This document shows, in pieces, positions 43,656 to 53,537 of a DNA stretch of 64,000 nucleotides (the first letter of the stretch is position 1; each line of letters begins with the position of its first letter). The stretch spans positions 18,665,656 to 18,729,655 of the forward strand of contig NC_090130.1 of NCBI RefSeq assembly GCF_040581485.1, given 5' to 3'. This DNA comes from Linepithema humile (lineage: Eukaryota; Arthropoda; Insecta; Hymenoptera; Formicidae). Both the position numbers and the translations under genes were made by a program. A model generated the notes under the pieces. It worked only from the letters and a program-made list of their open reading frames with translations. It searched no databases and was not told the DNA's origin.

Positions 43656-46600
43656 TTAAGCCTGGAAACGCACGGTTGGTTTTGAAGTTCTGCCGCTCCT
43701 CGTCTTGTTGGTTGCGGAGGGCTTTGGTTGGTCGGCTGGTGTTGGTTCGATTGGTTGCTCATCGTCGTCCAACGTGTAAGCCGGTTTCAATCGGTCAATC
43801 GAGACGTTGATTGGCTTGCCGTTGACCAATAGCCTGTAGACTTTGTCGTTTCTGCTTAAAACGTTAAATGGTCCGTCGTATGGTTGCTGTAACGCTCTGG
43901 TCGGGCAATCGTGTCTGACGAAAACTTTTTCCGATGTGGCCAGGTCCTTGTGTACGAAGGTGCTGCGGTGGCCATGGCGTCGTAAGTGTGGACGGAGTTT
44001 GTTCATTTTTTCCTGTAAATGACGGACAAACTCGTCCGTTGGCTGCTCGTTACTGGTTTGGTCCAAAAATTGTCCGGGAATCCGAATGGTCTCTCCGAAA
44101 ACTAATTCTGCTGGTGTGGCTCCGATGTCCTCTTTTACTGCGGCGCGGATGCCTAATAAAATGACTGGAAGAATTTGCGTCCATGCTTCTGTTTCGTGGC
44201 TTTTGATAGCCGCTTTGAGTTGCCGGTGTAGTCTCTCTACCATGCCATTGGCTGCCGGGTGATACGCGGTAGTTTGGATGTGTTGCGATCCGGTCAGTCT
44301 GGCCAACTGCTTAAATAGTTCCGACTCAAACTGCCGTCCCTGGTCCGTGGTGATTCGTGCCGGCGCTCCGAAACGCGCAACCCAGTTTTCGAATAAGAGG
44401 CGAGCCATCGTTTCTGCGGTGATGTCGGACATCGGGTATGCCTCTGGCCATCGTGTGAACCTGTCAATGATTGTGAGGCAGTATTTCTTCCCTCGAGATG
44501 GAGGCAAAGGTCCGACGATGTCCATATGTATGTGCTGGAACCTGCTGGTAGGCCCCAAGTAATTTCCTGTTGGTGAAACGGTGTGTCGGTGGACCTTTGA
44601 TTTCTGGCAGGGAACGCAAGCCTGCGCCCATCTGCGGCAATCCTTCTTTATTCCGGTCCACACGAAGCGCTGCGTGATTAGTTTGACGGTGGTTTTTATC
44701 CCGGTGTGTGCAAGTCCGTGCAAATGCTTAAAGATTTGCTTTCGGAATTGTTGCGTGACGTATGGTCGTGGGATGCCCGTCGATGTATCACAAATCAGTT
44801 TGATATCCGTGCCGGGCATTACGGTTTCTTTAAGCTGCAACTTCGTATTCCCTTGGAGTAATGCCTGTATTTCGGCGTCGTCTTTTTGAGATTTTGCGAG
44901 CTCTGCAAAATTTACTGCTTGCTGGACAGCCTGCGTCCTCGATAGTGTGTCTGCTACGATGTTATCCTTTCCCGCCACGTGTCTGATGTCGGTTGAATAC
45001 TGCCCGATCAGCTCCAAGTGCCGTGTCTGCCGCGGTGAGCTCTGCAAAGGATCTTTTCGAAATGCATACACGAGCGGTTTGTGATCCGTGTAAATGATGA
45101 ACTCCCTTCCTTCTAACCAGTGCCGGAAATGTTTGATTGCTGCGTATATCGCCAAGAGCTCTCGGTCGTACGGACTGTACTTCTGCTGCGCGGTGGTCAG
45201 TTTTTTGCTGAGGAACGCCACCGGTTGCTGTCCGAGTTTTCCATGCTGGTGGATTACTGCTCCGATTGCGAAATCTGAGGCGTCGGTTGTTAAGGAGAGT
45301 TCTGCTTTCGGGTCCGGATGTGCCAAGAGCGTTGCCTGTGCAAGGCTTTCTCTGCACGTTTCAAACGCTGCCTCTCGTTCTGCGCTCCATTCGATTGGTG
45401 TTTTCCCCGGTCTGTTCCCTTTTAGCGCGTCATTCAAAATTGCTTGGTCTATGGCCGCTCCCGGAATGAATCTTCTGTAAAAATTTAAGGTTCCGAGGAA
45501 CTGCCGCAGCTGCTTGACGGTGATCGGTTTTGGAAATTTCCGAATGGCCTCGACTTTTTCCGGTAGTGGTTGCGTTCCTTCTGCTGAGACTTGGTAGCCC
45601 AAAAATGCTACGGTTTCTCTTCCGAACACGCATTTTGCTGGGTTTAGTTGTATTCCATACTTGCTGAGTCTCTGGAACAAAGCTGTTAAGTGTGTTTTAT
45701 GTTCGTCTACGTTGTGAGATGCTACCAGAATATCGTCAATGTAGGCGTAGCAGAAATCGAGTCCGCGTATCACCTCATTGATGAATCTCTGGAACGTTTG
45801 CGCTGCGTTTCTCAAACCGAAAGGCATTTTGAGAAATTCGAACAGACCGAACGGTGTGGTGATTGCCGTTTTTGGCACATCTTCAGCGTTTACTGGAATC
45901 TGGTTGTAAGCTCTAACCAGATCCAGTGTAGAGAAAATTGTTTTCCCGTGAAGAGCCTGTGTAAAATCCTCGATGTGCGGAATCGGGTATCTGTCCGGCA
46001 CCGTTCGGTTGTTGAGCTTCCTGTAATCGCCGCATGGTCGCCACGTGCCACCTTTCTTCGGTGCCATATGCAATGGTGAGGCCCATGCGCTCTTGGACGG
46101 CGCGATTACTCCTTCTTGCAGCAAAAGATCGAATTGCTGCTTCGCTTCTTTTAGTTTCTCCGGCGCCAGTCTCCTCGGCCTGCATGCTTCCGGTGGTTCC
46201 GGTGTTGTCTCGATGTAATGCATCGTTGAGTGCGGCGCGGATTCCGTCTTTCCGGTTGGTCTAGTGAGCTGTGGAAATTCAGCCAATAAGGCGTGAAAAG
46301 CTGTTTCCTGCAGTAACGTCTTAATTGATGTTTGTCCGGTTCTGCTCTGCAGGCTGTTTGTGGCCAATCCCGTCGTAGCGTCCAAAAGTTTGCCTCTCCT
46401 TACATCCGGCAGGAGATGGAAGTGCCCGAGGAAATCGGAGCCGATGATTGGCTGTGTGACGTCAGCTACGATGAATTTCCATTGGAAGGCGCGCCTCAAT
46501 CCGATGTTGAGCTGAAGCGCGATCCACCCGTAAGTGTGAATGACAGTTCCATTGGCTGCAAACAGGGCTTGCGTTGCTCCGGACATCCGTCCGCGTACCA

Positions 46601-46823
46601 TCGAGCGCGGGTAGACACTTATGTCTGATCCCGTGTCGATGAGGTACCGAACTTTCGTTTGTCGCTCGGTTATTACAAGGCGGCAAGGTTTCGGGTCCGG
46701 GCCGTCTGCCGCCATTGATTCCGGACCGTCTAGTTTTCCGTTTTGTCCTTCTTCTTCTCCTTGTATGTACATGGCTCTGTACACTTTCTTGCCTTGCTGC
46801 CGAATCGCCGATGGAAAAAGCAA
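43656..46823 (-). CDS. pol: Gypsy Pol polyprotein (protease, RT, RNase H, integrase)
   Basis: 1055 aa, intact. Aspartic protease 'YLIDTGSDISVYP' (DTG at residues 63-65); RT with 'FSTLDLVRAYNQIPV', 'MPFGLRNAAQTFQRF' and 'YIDDILVAS'; RNase H 'TTDASDFAIGAVI' and 'YTDHKPLVYAF'; integrase zinc finger (HxxxH in 'HLHGLAHTGI', CxxC in 'CVPCQKS'); catalytic 'HMDIVGPLPP' (D), 'TTDQGRQFES' (D), 'NGMVERLHRQ' (E). The C-terminus has a 'PYDGPFNVLSRNDKVYRLLV' GPF-type module. The first Met overlaps gag by 94 nt in another frame, so -1 frameshifting from gag is the likely expression route. Confidence 0.95.
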   Translation of the reverse strand: MLFPSAIRQQGKKVYRAMYIQGEEEGQNGKLDGPESMAADGPDPKPCRLVITERQTKVRYLIDTGSDISVYPRSMVRGRMSGATQALFAANGTVIHTYGWIALQLNIGLRRAFQWKFIVADVTQPIIGSDFLGHFHLLPDVRRGKLLDATTGLATNSLQSRTGQTSIKTLLQETAFHALLAEFPQLTRPTGKTESAPHSTMHYIETTPEPPEACRPRRLAPEKLKEAKQQFDLLLQEGVIAPSKSAWASPLHMAPKKGGTWRPCGDYRKLNNRTVPDRYPIPHIEDFTQALHGKTIFSTLDLVRAYNQIPVNAEDVPKTAITTPFGLFEFLKMPFGLRNAAQTFQRFINEVIRGLDFCYAYIDDILVASHNVDEHKTHLTALFQRLSKYGIQLNPAKCVFGRETVAFLGYQVSAEGTQPLPEKVEAIRKFPKPITVKQLRQFLGTLNFYRRFIPGAAIDQAILNDALKGNRPGKTPIEWSAEREAAFETCRESLAQATLLAHPDPKAELSLTTDASDFAIGAVIHQHGKLGQQPVAFLSKKLTTAQQKYSPYDRELLAIYAAIKHFRHWLEGREFIIYTDHKPLVYAFRKDPLQSSPRQTRHLELIGQYSTDIRHVAGKDNIVADTLSRTQAVQQAVNFAELAKSQKDDAEIQALLQGNTKLQLKETVMPGTDIKLICDTSTGIPRPYVTQQFRKQIFKHLHGLAHTGIKTTVKLITQRFVWTGIKKDCRRWAQACVPCQKSKVHRHTVSPTGNYLGPTSRFQHIHMDIVGPLPPSRGKKYCLTIIDRFTRWPEAYPMSDITAETMARLLFENWVARFGAPARITTDQGRQFESELFKQLARLTGSQHIQTTAYHPAANGMVERLHRQLKAAIKSHETEAWTQILPVILLGIRAAVKEDIGATPAELVFGETIRIPGQFLDQTSNEQPTDEFVRHLQEKMNKLRPHLRRHGHRSTFVHKDLATSEKVFVRHDCPTRALQQPYDGPFNVLSRNDKVYRLLVNGKPINVSIDRLKPAYTLDDDEQPIEPTPADQPKPSATNKTRSGRTSKPTVRFQA

Positions 46824-47554
46824 AACTCGCTGTCTTCTTCCGAATTTGATTTAGTCCGGCTGCGGCTGCGCGATCTGTGGCGCTGCTGTTTGTGGCGGTG
46901 CTCCTGCCGGCCCAATCGCGTGTTGAGTGCCGCGACTTGCTTAACCAATGCCTGTATCTGGTCCTCGAGCGAGCCGGTAGGTTTCGATTTCGTCTCCTTA
47001 GGCTTGTCCAATACTGCGACTGTTCGGCATGTGACTTCGTAGACGCGGTCGGCCTGTTCCGCCACGTCCTCGAGAAGATCGTCAGCTCGCGTCGCTAGAA
47101 TAATCTGCATTTGGGCCGGTAAACGCCCCAGCCAAAGCGTGCGCAGGAGTTGATCAGGCACGGCATTGCCCGCGAGCGTCCTTAGATGGCGCAGGAACTG
47201 CGATGGCTTCCGGTCGCCTAGTTCCTCTCGCTCCAGTAATTGGCGGATGCGGTGTTCCTGTGAGTCGCTCAGCCTTTGGATGAGTGCCCTTTTTACGGCT
47301 TCGTATTTCCCGCATGTCGGAGGATTCGTTATCACGTCTTTGATTTCCTTGATGTATTTCGTCTCGATTTGCGAGATTGCGTATGCGTATTTGGTTGAAT
47401 CCGACGTGACGGCGCTCAGCAGGAACTGGCTCTCTAATTGGGCGAACCATAATTCTGGTTCCTCCGGCCAAAAAGGTGGTACTCGCACCGATACTCTGCC
47501 GATTTGTGCTGCGTCGGCGCCTGGTATATCGCCGGCCTTCTCTGATTGGCTCAT
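46730..47554 (-). CDS. gag: Gypsy Gag
   Basis: 274 aa starting 31 nt downstream of the 5' LTR. The N-terminal capsid part has the insect Gypsy pattern 'VPPFWPEEPELWFAQLESQF' and 'LSDSQEHRIRQLLEREELGDRKPSQFLRHLR'. A predicted coiled coil (QIQALVKQVAALN), a basic Arg/Ser stretch and a C-terminal zinc-knuckle-like 'CFFHRRFGSKARKCTEPC' follow. The 3' end overlaps pol. Confidence 0.93.
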   Translation of the reverse strand: MSQSEKAGDIPGADAAQIGRVSVRVPPFWPEEPELWFAQLESQFLLSAVTSDSTKYAYAISQIETKYIKEIKDVITNPPTCGKYEAVKRALIQRLSDSQEHRIRQLLEREELGDRKPSQFLRHLRTLAGNAVPDQLLRTLWLGRLPAQMQIILATRADDLLEDVAEQADRVYEVTCRTVAVLDKPKETKSKPTGSLEDQIQALVKQVAALNTRLGRQEHRHKQQRHRSRSRSRTKSNSEEDSEFCFFHRRFGSKARKCTEPCTYKEKKKDKTEN

Positions 47555-47565
47555 TTGCTTTAACC

Positions 47566-47582
47566 AGTCGTCGGGGTCACCA
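47566..47582 (-). other. Gypsy primer-binding site (candidate)
   Basis: Two bases after the 5' LTR on the minus strand comes TGGTGACCCCGACGACT, which starts TGG as expected for pairing with a tRNA 3' end (CCA). The tRNA is not identified. Confidence 0.7.
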
Positions 47583-47584
47583 GT

Positions 47585-48538
47585 TTATAGGCGTATTGCC
47601 TAATGGATTGTGTTCGACTTGGTTGAAATATTGAGACCAATTTCTTAGAAAAATATAATTTATTTTTCCTCGTCAGAGAAGTAGAGTAAAAGTACAAGTT
47701 TTGTTTGATTTGCTTAATTGCGCCAGAGGCGCTTTCTCGGCAAGAGTGTAAGGCCGAGAATCAAAAGAAAAATTGACGGGCGCGGTAAGAAATTACCGGC
47801 CGCGTCTTAGTGTGTTGAACGGGTCCTAAAAAGGACGGTTCAATTGAGTTAGCTCGTTGCAGCCCCTTTCCCGGTGTCGGTGGAACTCCGTTCGGGAAGT
47901 GGTCTTCCGTCTGACAACTGCTCTCTGAGCAGGCTCTGAGCGGTGAAGTCTGTACTGCTATGGAACGAGTCTCTGAGGTGCTGGTGGTAGCAACCGTCTC
48001 GGCTCTCGGAATTGCGGATTGCTCCGTGTACCGAGGAGAGAGAGGTCTCCGAATTCGGATGTCGCCTTGAGTGAGCGTGTCCCTTGGTGGTCGAGTCAAC
48101 CGGACGCAGAACTCTAGTGGAATTAATTTCCACACTAGAGACTGAGGAGGTGACGGCGAAAGTGGAGTATCCGCGGGCCGCTTGGTTGAAATGTGCGGCC
48201 GATGCTGGGACTCTGTTTTCTTTTTACGCGCCTTGCGAGGCAGCGTGAGGAAAACGGCGAGACTATGTGTCTCTGGTTAGCTTCTGCCGAGGCAGAGTAC
48301 GACTCAGTTCAAGGGCCCTGGAGAGAGCTCGCCTTGAAGCGAGTGAGTGAGGAAAGATCTGCGGAGCAGCTCTTTTATATCTCGTCGATCGAAGCTTGAT
48401 CGCGAGAAGGCTCTTCACCGCCTGCGCAACCTGGCGGTGGGTCCGCAAGCTTGTAACTGGTAGAAGGCCTGCGGCGCGTAGCGGCGCCGCGGTGTATTAT
48501 ACCGCGTCAGTGCAGCGGTGTGGCGGTGAGCCGCCACA
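47585..48538 (-). repeat. Gypsy 5' LTR
   Basis: 954 bp, one difference noticed from 42684-43637. The identical small ORFs in both LTRs are not genes. Confidence 0.95.
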
Positions 48539-50459
48539 TAATTTTTGATAAAAGCTTATGAGTACAACGAACTAAAAGTCCAAAAGAGCTTAAATATTTT
48601 GTGTTTAGTATTCCCAAAAGACATGGAATACTTAGATATAATACCCAAGATCTCCACTCACTAGCTTTCCATTTTCCACTATTAAAGGATCTCGGTGATC
48701 TATGAATTTTACTTGGCATTTTAATATTTAATAATCGCTTTTCAATATTTATTTTATCAATTTTGGATAGATTATACTCTTTTGTACCGATACTTGCCCA
48801 AAACTTCGTCCACAAAGTACAAACAACACCACACACACAAGTAAGAGGCCATGCATATAATCATACGAAAATCCCCAAACACAATCAAAATTTTCTAAAT
48901 TCGTAATTTCTGCAAAATTTTTAACACCTTTAGATGGTCTATGTATTTTTTCAGCGTACTTCATGTCTTTAATGTATGATTCATGGTCTCTTAAAGGCGG
49001 ATCGTCATCCATAAATGGATATCGCATGGCACCGTTAACATATTCTCCATAATGATAGCACCAACTACAGCCAAAATAACCGTTAAATTGGAAGCGATTC
49101 TGTATTATAGATCGAGCAACAGAGTCTACTGATGAACAAAGTGGTTGCAATATAAAATTACATTTTTTACCATTTTCTAGACTTATAACTATACCATTTT
49201 TCATCAAATCACGAATCTGCTCAATAAACACATTCATATATAGATTCATAAATTGTGAGTTAAGTTCAGATTTTGTGATACATATTCCTGCGAGCAATAT
49301 ATATCAAAAGCGTATATTTTTTGGTAATTCGTTAATTATTAACTGGATAGGCCACATTGAACTCTTGCTACTTTTAGAAATAGGTGCACCATCTACATTA
49401 AAATTAAAAGTTAATAATATTGTGTTTTTGCGTTTACTATTATACAGTGTCTTGTATATTTCTCCATCATAAACATCAACAATGGTATTCAAATTTCTAT
49501 TTGTTAGTTTGCTCTCAATATTCTTAATGTTTCGAAGCAATAATTTGCATACATTTGAATTTCGTAAAACAGTCTGTAATTGAAATTTTATATCCGTACT
49601 TACAAAATATTTAGAAGAATTAGTACTTATTTTATATTTTTACTGACATCCATTACAATGGCGGTAACTACGCGATAACAAATTTTTTCTATAAAATTTT
49701 CCTAATACACTATTACACTCGGTACAATAAAATACATATTGATTTAATTCTTCTGGAGGATCCAAACGCTTGCTTATCATATATTTAGAATTCATGAATG
49801 TTGAAAAATTTGAACCTGCCCAAATAGTTGCCATATTAAATAAAGCTAATCTTGCTTCATCGGAACAATTAAAACGAACACAATAAGTGTGTATCATTTG
49901 TACAACTTCATCAACTGTTGTTTTTGAGCTTTGAAACATTATAATATTATTGCGTTTTATATTTGCATCATTAGTAATCCTTACATCATCAGTATCAAAT
50001 ATTTCGCAAGTAGAATTATCAGTATTAATTTCTTCTTCCTCGCTTTTGTTCTGATATAAATCTTCTTTCACAGAATCAATTTTGACGTCTTTGTTGTTAT
50101 TGTGTCCATAACAATTCAAACTACTATCACCAGTTTCTTGAGGTACAAGGATTTGTTTGTTAATTTTGTGAATAGCATGTAAAGTAGTTTTGTTTATATT
50201 TGATGTATCAATATAATTTGTTTTGAAAGGTGAAAATACATATTTTGATATATTTTTGCTTTGATTGTCTGTAAAAAAATTATTAAACATATAAAAAATT
50301 AAAATATTTATAACGATACAAAAATCAATATAGATATTTATTATAATAATGTTTACTATAGTAAACATAAAATTATTAACTCAAATAAATAACATATATT
50401 ACATTTGTATTTATCACAATTTTTAAGTTCTTTTTCAATCAGTTTAAATGTATAATATG

Positions 50460-50462
<3 letters not shown>

Positions 50463-50508
<46 letters not shown>
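50463..50508. repeat. (TA)n microsatellite
   Basis: Uninterrupted TA dinucleotide run within the transposase 4 intron. Confidence 0.95.
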
Positions 50509-50513
<5 letters not shown>

Positions 50514-50611
50514 ATTAAAATTTTATTTTGGAAATATAAAAAAATTAAAGCATAAACATTAATGTAGTATTCTAATATTACTTTTAGTTTAATTTTTCAA
50601 TATAAAAAGGG

Positions 50612-50876
50612 TAGACCGAGACGAATTGATCAATATAAGTTTTGAGATAGTTGATATTAGTTTTTTATTTCAAACGGCAATTGTCTCCCTTACAGAAATT
50701 TATTAGTTATATTTATTTGTTTAAATATATATTTTGTATTTAAAGTATTAAAATTGAGTATTTAAAATATTCAATTTTAGTATTTTAAATACATAAAATA
50801 AGTATTTAACTAAATAAATACAAATACTTTTCTGTAAGGGCTCAAAATTTATATTGATTCAATTCACCTCGGTCTA
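50612..50876. mobile_element. Foldback MITE, doubly nested
   Basis: Outer arms TAGACCGAG.cGAATTGA.TCAATATAA.TTTTGAG are mirrored at both ends. Inside is a second inverted pair CCCTTACAGAAA / TTTTCTGTAAGGG at 50687-50840 enclosing A/T-rich palindromes. Lies in the transposase 4 intron. Confidence 0.7.
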
Positions 50877-51513
50877 TAACCTAATATGTCTATAGGCGGA
50901 AATTATTTAATACTACGTCACTTTTATGTATAATAGATATCTCAATTACACTTTAATTATTTTTTTATTTATTTTTATATATAATAGATATCTCTCAATT
51001 ACATTTTTCTACCACAGATTTTATATATGTTTATAAAATTACGTACAATTTTAAATTACTCACTTTTGTCTTTACTGTAAATCTGCCATCGTTTCCAAGT
51101 TTGTTTGGATACCAAAGGAATTCCATTTTTTTCATTCAAAAAAAGTTTGTTATATCTTTTTCTTTTTAAAATTGGAATATTATCTTCGTTTGTTTTGTTT
51201 AATTTTGTACAAGTTATGTATAAATTAAAAAGAACCATTTTTATAAACATACTTTGATATTGTTCACTGAGAATGTCTTAAATGTGTTGATATTTATTAT
51301 GGACAAAAATTAAAAAAAAAAACAATCGTGTTAAAAAAGAATTATAACACATAATAATATTTGACATCACATATCCGTATGTGTCCGATATGTTGATCAG
51401 ACTGGGATGCTGGAACATCCTTATCAAAAGAATCAGAGTCAAGGAGGAGGTGTTATAAAACTGAAGTTTTTGATTCAAAAACGAGTGGTCGCGTCTATAG
51501 TTGTAAAACAGAA

Positions 51514-51751
51514 CTATAGACCTGGAGACCTGGACTGCATCATCCGTATTAAAATGTGCATTAAAAGTAGTTGGAAAAAAGAGAAAAAATGCAAAGACGG
51601 CCATCCCTATCACTTTCTATTCAACGCTGTATGACAAGATAGAAAGAGAAAGAGATTGACTGTCTTTGCGTTCCCTCTCTCCCTTTCTTTCTATTTTTCC
51701 AACCACTTTTACATATATGGATAGCGCAATCCAGAGGTCTCTAGGTCTATG
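51514..51751. mobile_element. Foldback MITE, about 240 bp
   Basis: CTATAGACCTGGAGACCTGG... at the left is mirrored by ...CCAGAGGTCTCTAGGTCTATGAG at the right. Arms of about 100 bp share 'AGTAGTTGGAAAAA' and 'ACGCAAAGAC'. The arms are roughly 80% alike by eye, so this is not a new insertion. Confidence 0.75.
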
Positions 51752-52275
51752 AGTTGAACGCGTTTATTGTTGCTGCTCGGATTCTAAGACCGAACAATGC
51801 AAATTAATTTTGGTCGCAATCGAGATCGTATCGTGGCGGTGTCGCTATTTGCTTGAATCCCAAGAGGGCAGTCATCATCAGAAAAAAGAGTAACTTGATA
51901 TTAAATTGCTCTTAGACAAATATTCTCTTAGTTGAAGATTAATTTTCACAAAAAATTGAAAACAAATAGACAAGAAACAATAGCCTTCCCCTGGAAGAAA
52001 TCAATATTAATCCACACTTTAAGACACGTATTAATAATTGTTGCCAGAAATTCATATGTTAAGTGAAAATTGAATTTAAAATTAAATGTTTTGATTTTTT
52101 TATTCAGTTGTGTAAATCGTGATTAACATTATATTGATAATCGTAATTCAACTGCAAATTTACATCTAACTTTCAATTTTAATCTGAGCGTCTCGTTTGC
52201 AATGAGTTTCAACCAACAACTATTAAAACGAATTAAAAAAATTAAGTTTAACGGTTACTGATAAAAAAGACTTAC
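51752..52275. other. Intergenic
   Basis: No gene or structured repeat seen. Confidence 0.5.
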
Positions 52276-52990
52276 GTCATCTCTACGGTCAAGGTCAGAT
52301 TCAGTATTAACTTCGGTTGCTGAAATACATAAACTAAGAGGCAAAAACTCTACTCTTCTGGATTGTATTTTTTCATCCACTGCTTCTTTACTTTCTGTCG
52401 TACGATAAGAAAATATATTATTAATACAATATAATTTTTTGCTTTTTGTTAAGACATAAAGATTACTTTTATGAAAAAAATGCAAACTTCTAAAGAACAT
52501 CGTAGGAACATTCTTAACATTTTCTGGGCAGCAATCATATATGTTTTTTCCCCCTTACTATTAATTTGTAAAATGTTTCATCGATAAATAATGTTGAATT
52601 TGTCAATGAAACTTAATTTTTCACGAGTTTATGTTAGAAAAAAAGATACATGATGATAGCTGTTTTGAACGTCTTTACATTATTAGGGTTGGACATGTTT
52701 CTTTGAGATTTATGTTATCTGATAGCAATATAAATAAATGGCTCATTAATATTACTTTTTAATCTCTTACCTTCTAAAATTACTTTTTGTTGCATTTTTC
52801 CTAATATGCCATAATAAAAGTGTCCGTCGTCCCACTTCACTTGATATTTTTTATCAAATAGTATGTTTTGAATGTCAAAATCCACTATATCGTCCGTATT
52901 AACAATAGCTTTTACACCATCTTCAAATTTGATGTAAGTAAACATGTTTGTATGTGCACTAGCTCTCGGTGATCGGTTACATTTTGCCAT
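52276..52990 (-). CDS. Two 5' exons of a transposon accessory gene (partial)
   Basis: Exon 1, 52771-52990, starts MAKCNRSPRASAHTN and encodes a small domain 'YIKFEDGVKAIVNTDDIVDF ... YQVKWDDGHFYYGIL', ending at a GTAAGAG donor. Exon 2, 52276-52394, sits between a CGACAG acceptor and a GTAAGTC donor. The first domain has the same length and position as exon 1 of the BEN gene of element 2 (GDKVMFVWNKKHYDG), so this looks like the accessory gene that belonged to transposase 4's element. Later exons, including a BEN domain, were not found. A second copy of exon 1 lies inverted at 53133. Confidence 0.6.
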
Positions 52991-53010
52991 ATTGCAATAT
53001 CCTTAGGGTA
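52585..53010. repeat. Inverted duplication, left arm
   Basis: About 426 bp that reappear in reverse complement at 53113-53537 with one substitution noticed (GGGTTGG versus CCAACTC near the outer third). The spacer is 102 bp. The arm contains a complete first exon and its promoter-proximal region. Confidence 0.95.
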
Positions 53011-53112
53011 TAATACGTACAACGCTTTTTACTTGATGTTGCGTCGATGCGAGCGTCGCATTTTCTTTGTTTCTCACTTGTCTCTCTTTAACGTCTAATG
53101 AGAAACAAGTAC

Positions 53113-53537
53113 TACCCTAAGGATATTGCAATATGGCAAAATGTAACCGATCACCGAGAGCTAGTGCACATACAAACATGTTTACTTACATCAAATTTGA
53201 AGATGGTGTAAAAGCTATTGTTAATACGGACGATATAGTGGATTTTGACATTCAAAACATACTATTTGATAAAAAATATCAAGTGAAGTGGGACGACGGA
53301 CACTTTTATTATGGCATATTAGGAAAAATGCAACAAAAAGTAATTTTAGAAGGTAAGAGATTAAAAAGTAATATTAATGAGCCATTTATTTATATTGCTA
53401 TCAGATAACATAAATCTCAAAGACATGTCCAACTCTAATAATGTAAAGACGTTCAAAGCAGCTATCATCATGTATCTTTTTTTCTAACATAAACTCGTGA
53501 AAAATTAAGTTTCATTGACAAATTCAACATTATTTAT
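53113..53537. repeat. Inverted duplication, right arm
   Basis: Mirror of 52585-53010. It ends exactly where the LTR of the next element starts (53538), so the outer continuation of this arm was probably displaced past the right edge of the window. Confidence 0.95.
53133..53408 (+). pseudogene. Inverted second copy of the accessory first exon
   Basis: Encodes exactly the same residues as 52715-52990 on the other strand, including the splice donor at about 53353. It lacks any downstream exon here because an LTR element follows at 53538. The two copies would give head-to-head transcripts from the shared 102-bp spacer. Confidence 0.7.

Larger units (their letters stand above)
42684..48538 (-). 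mobile_element. Ty3/Gypsy LTR retrotransposon, full length
   Basis: 5.86 kb, minus orientation. LTRs of 954 bp each (42684-43637 and 47585-48538) differ at one base that I noticed (A at about 43604 versus G at about 48505). A 4-bp target duplication (TAAT on the plus strand) flanks it. Gag and pol overlap out of frame. A primer-binding site and a purine tract lie next to the LTRs. No env. Near-identical LTRs and open ORFs indicate a very recent insertion. Confidence 0.95.
41879..51250 (-). pseudogene. Transposase 4, TNP2-like, decayed and split by a Gypsy element
   Basis: Coding relics on the minus strand: 51063-51250 (first exon, 'LVSKQTWKRWQIYSKDK', like exon 1 of transposase 2), an intron of about 790 nt, 49640-50268 (acidic stretch, CTEC finger), 49304-49540 ('FNFNVDGAPISKSSKSSMWP', first D), 48749-49297 ('LQPLCSSVDSVARSI', 'CSWC', 'YDYMHG'), 48539-48836, then beyond the Gypsy insertion 42288-42683 ('FNTHALLHVVNHVYKSGPLP', 'SAFPYKNG') and 41879-42328. 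At least three frameshifts are visible besides the insertion. The second catalytic D reads VD but in an altered context. It is related to transposase 2 by domain order and intron position. Confidence 0.75.
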
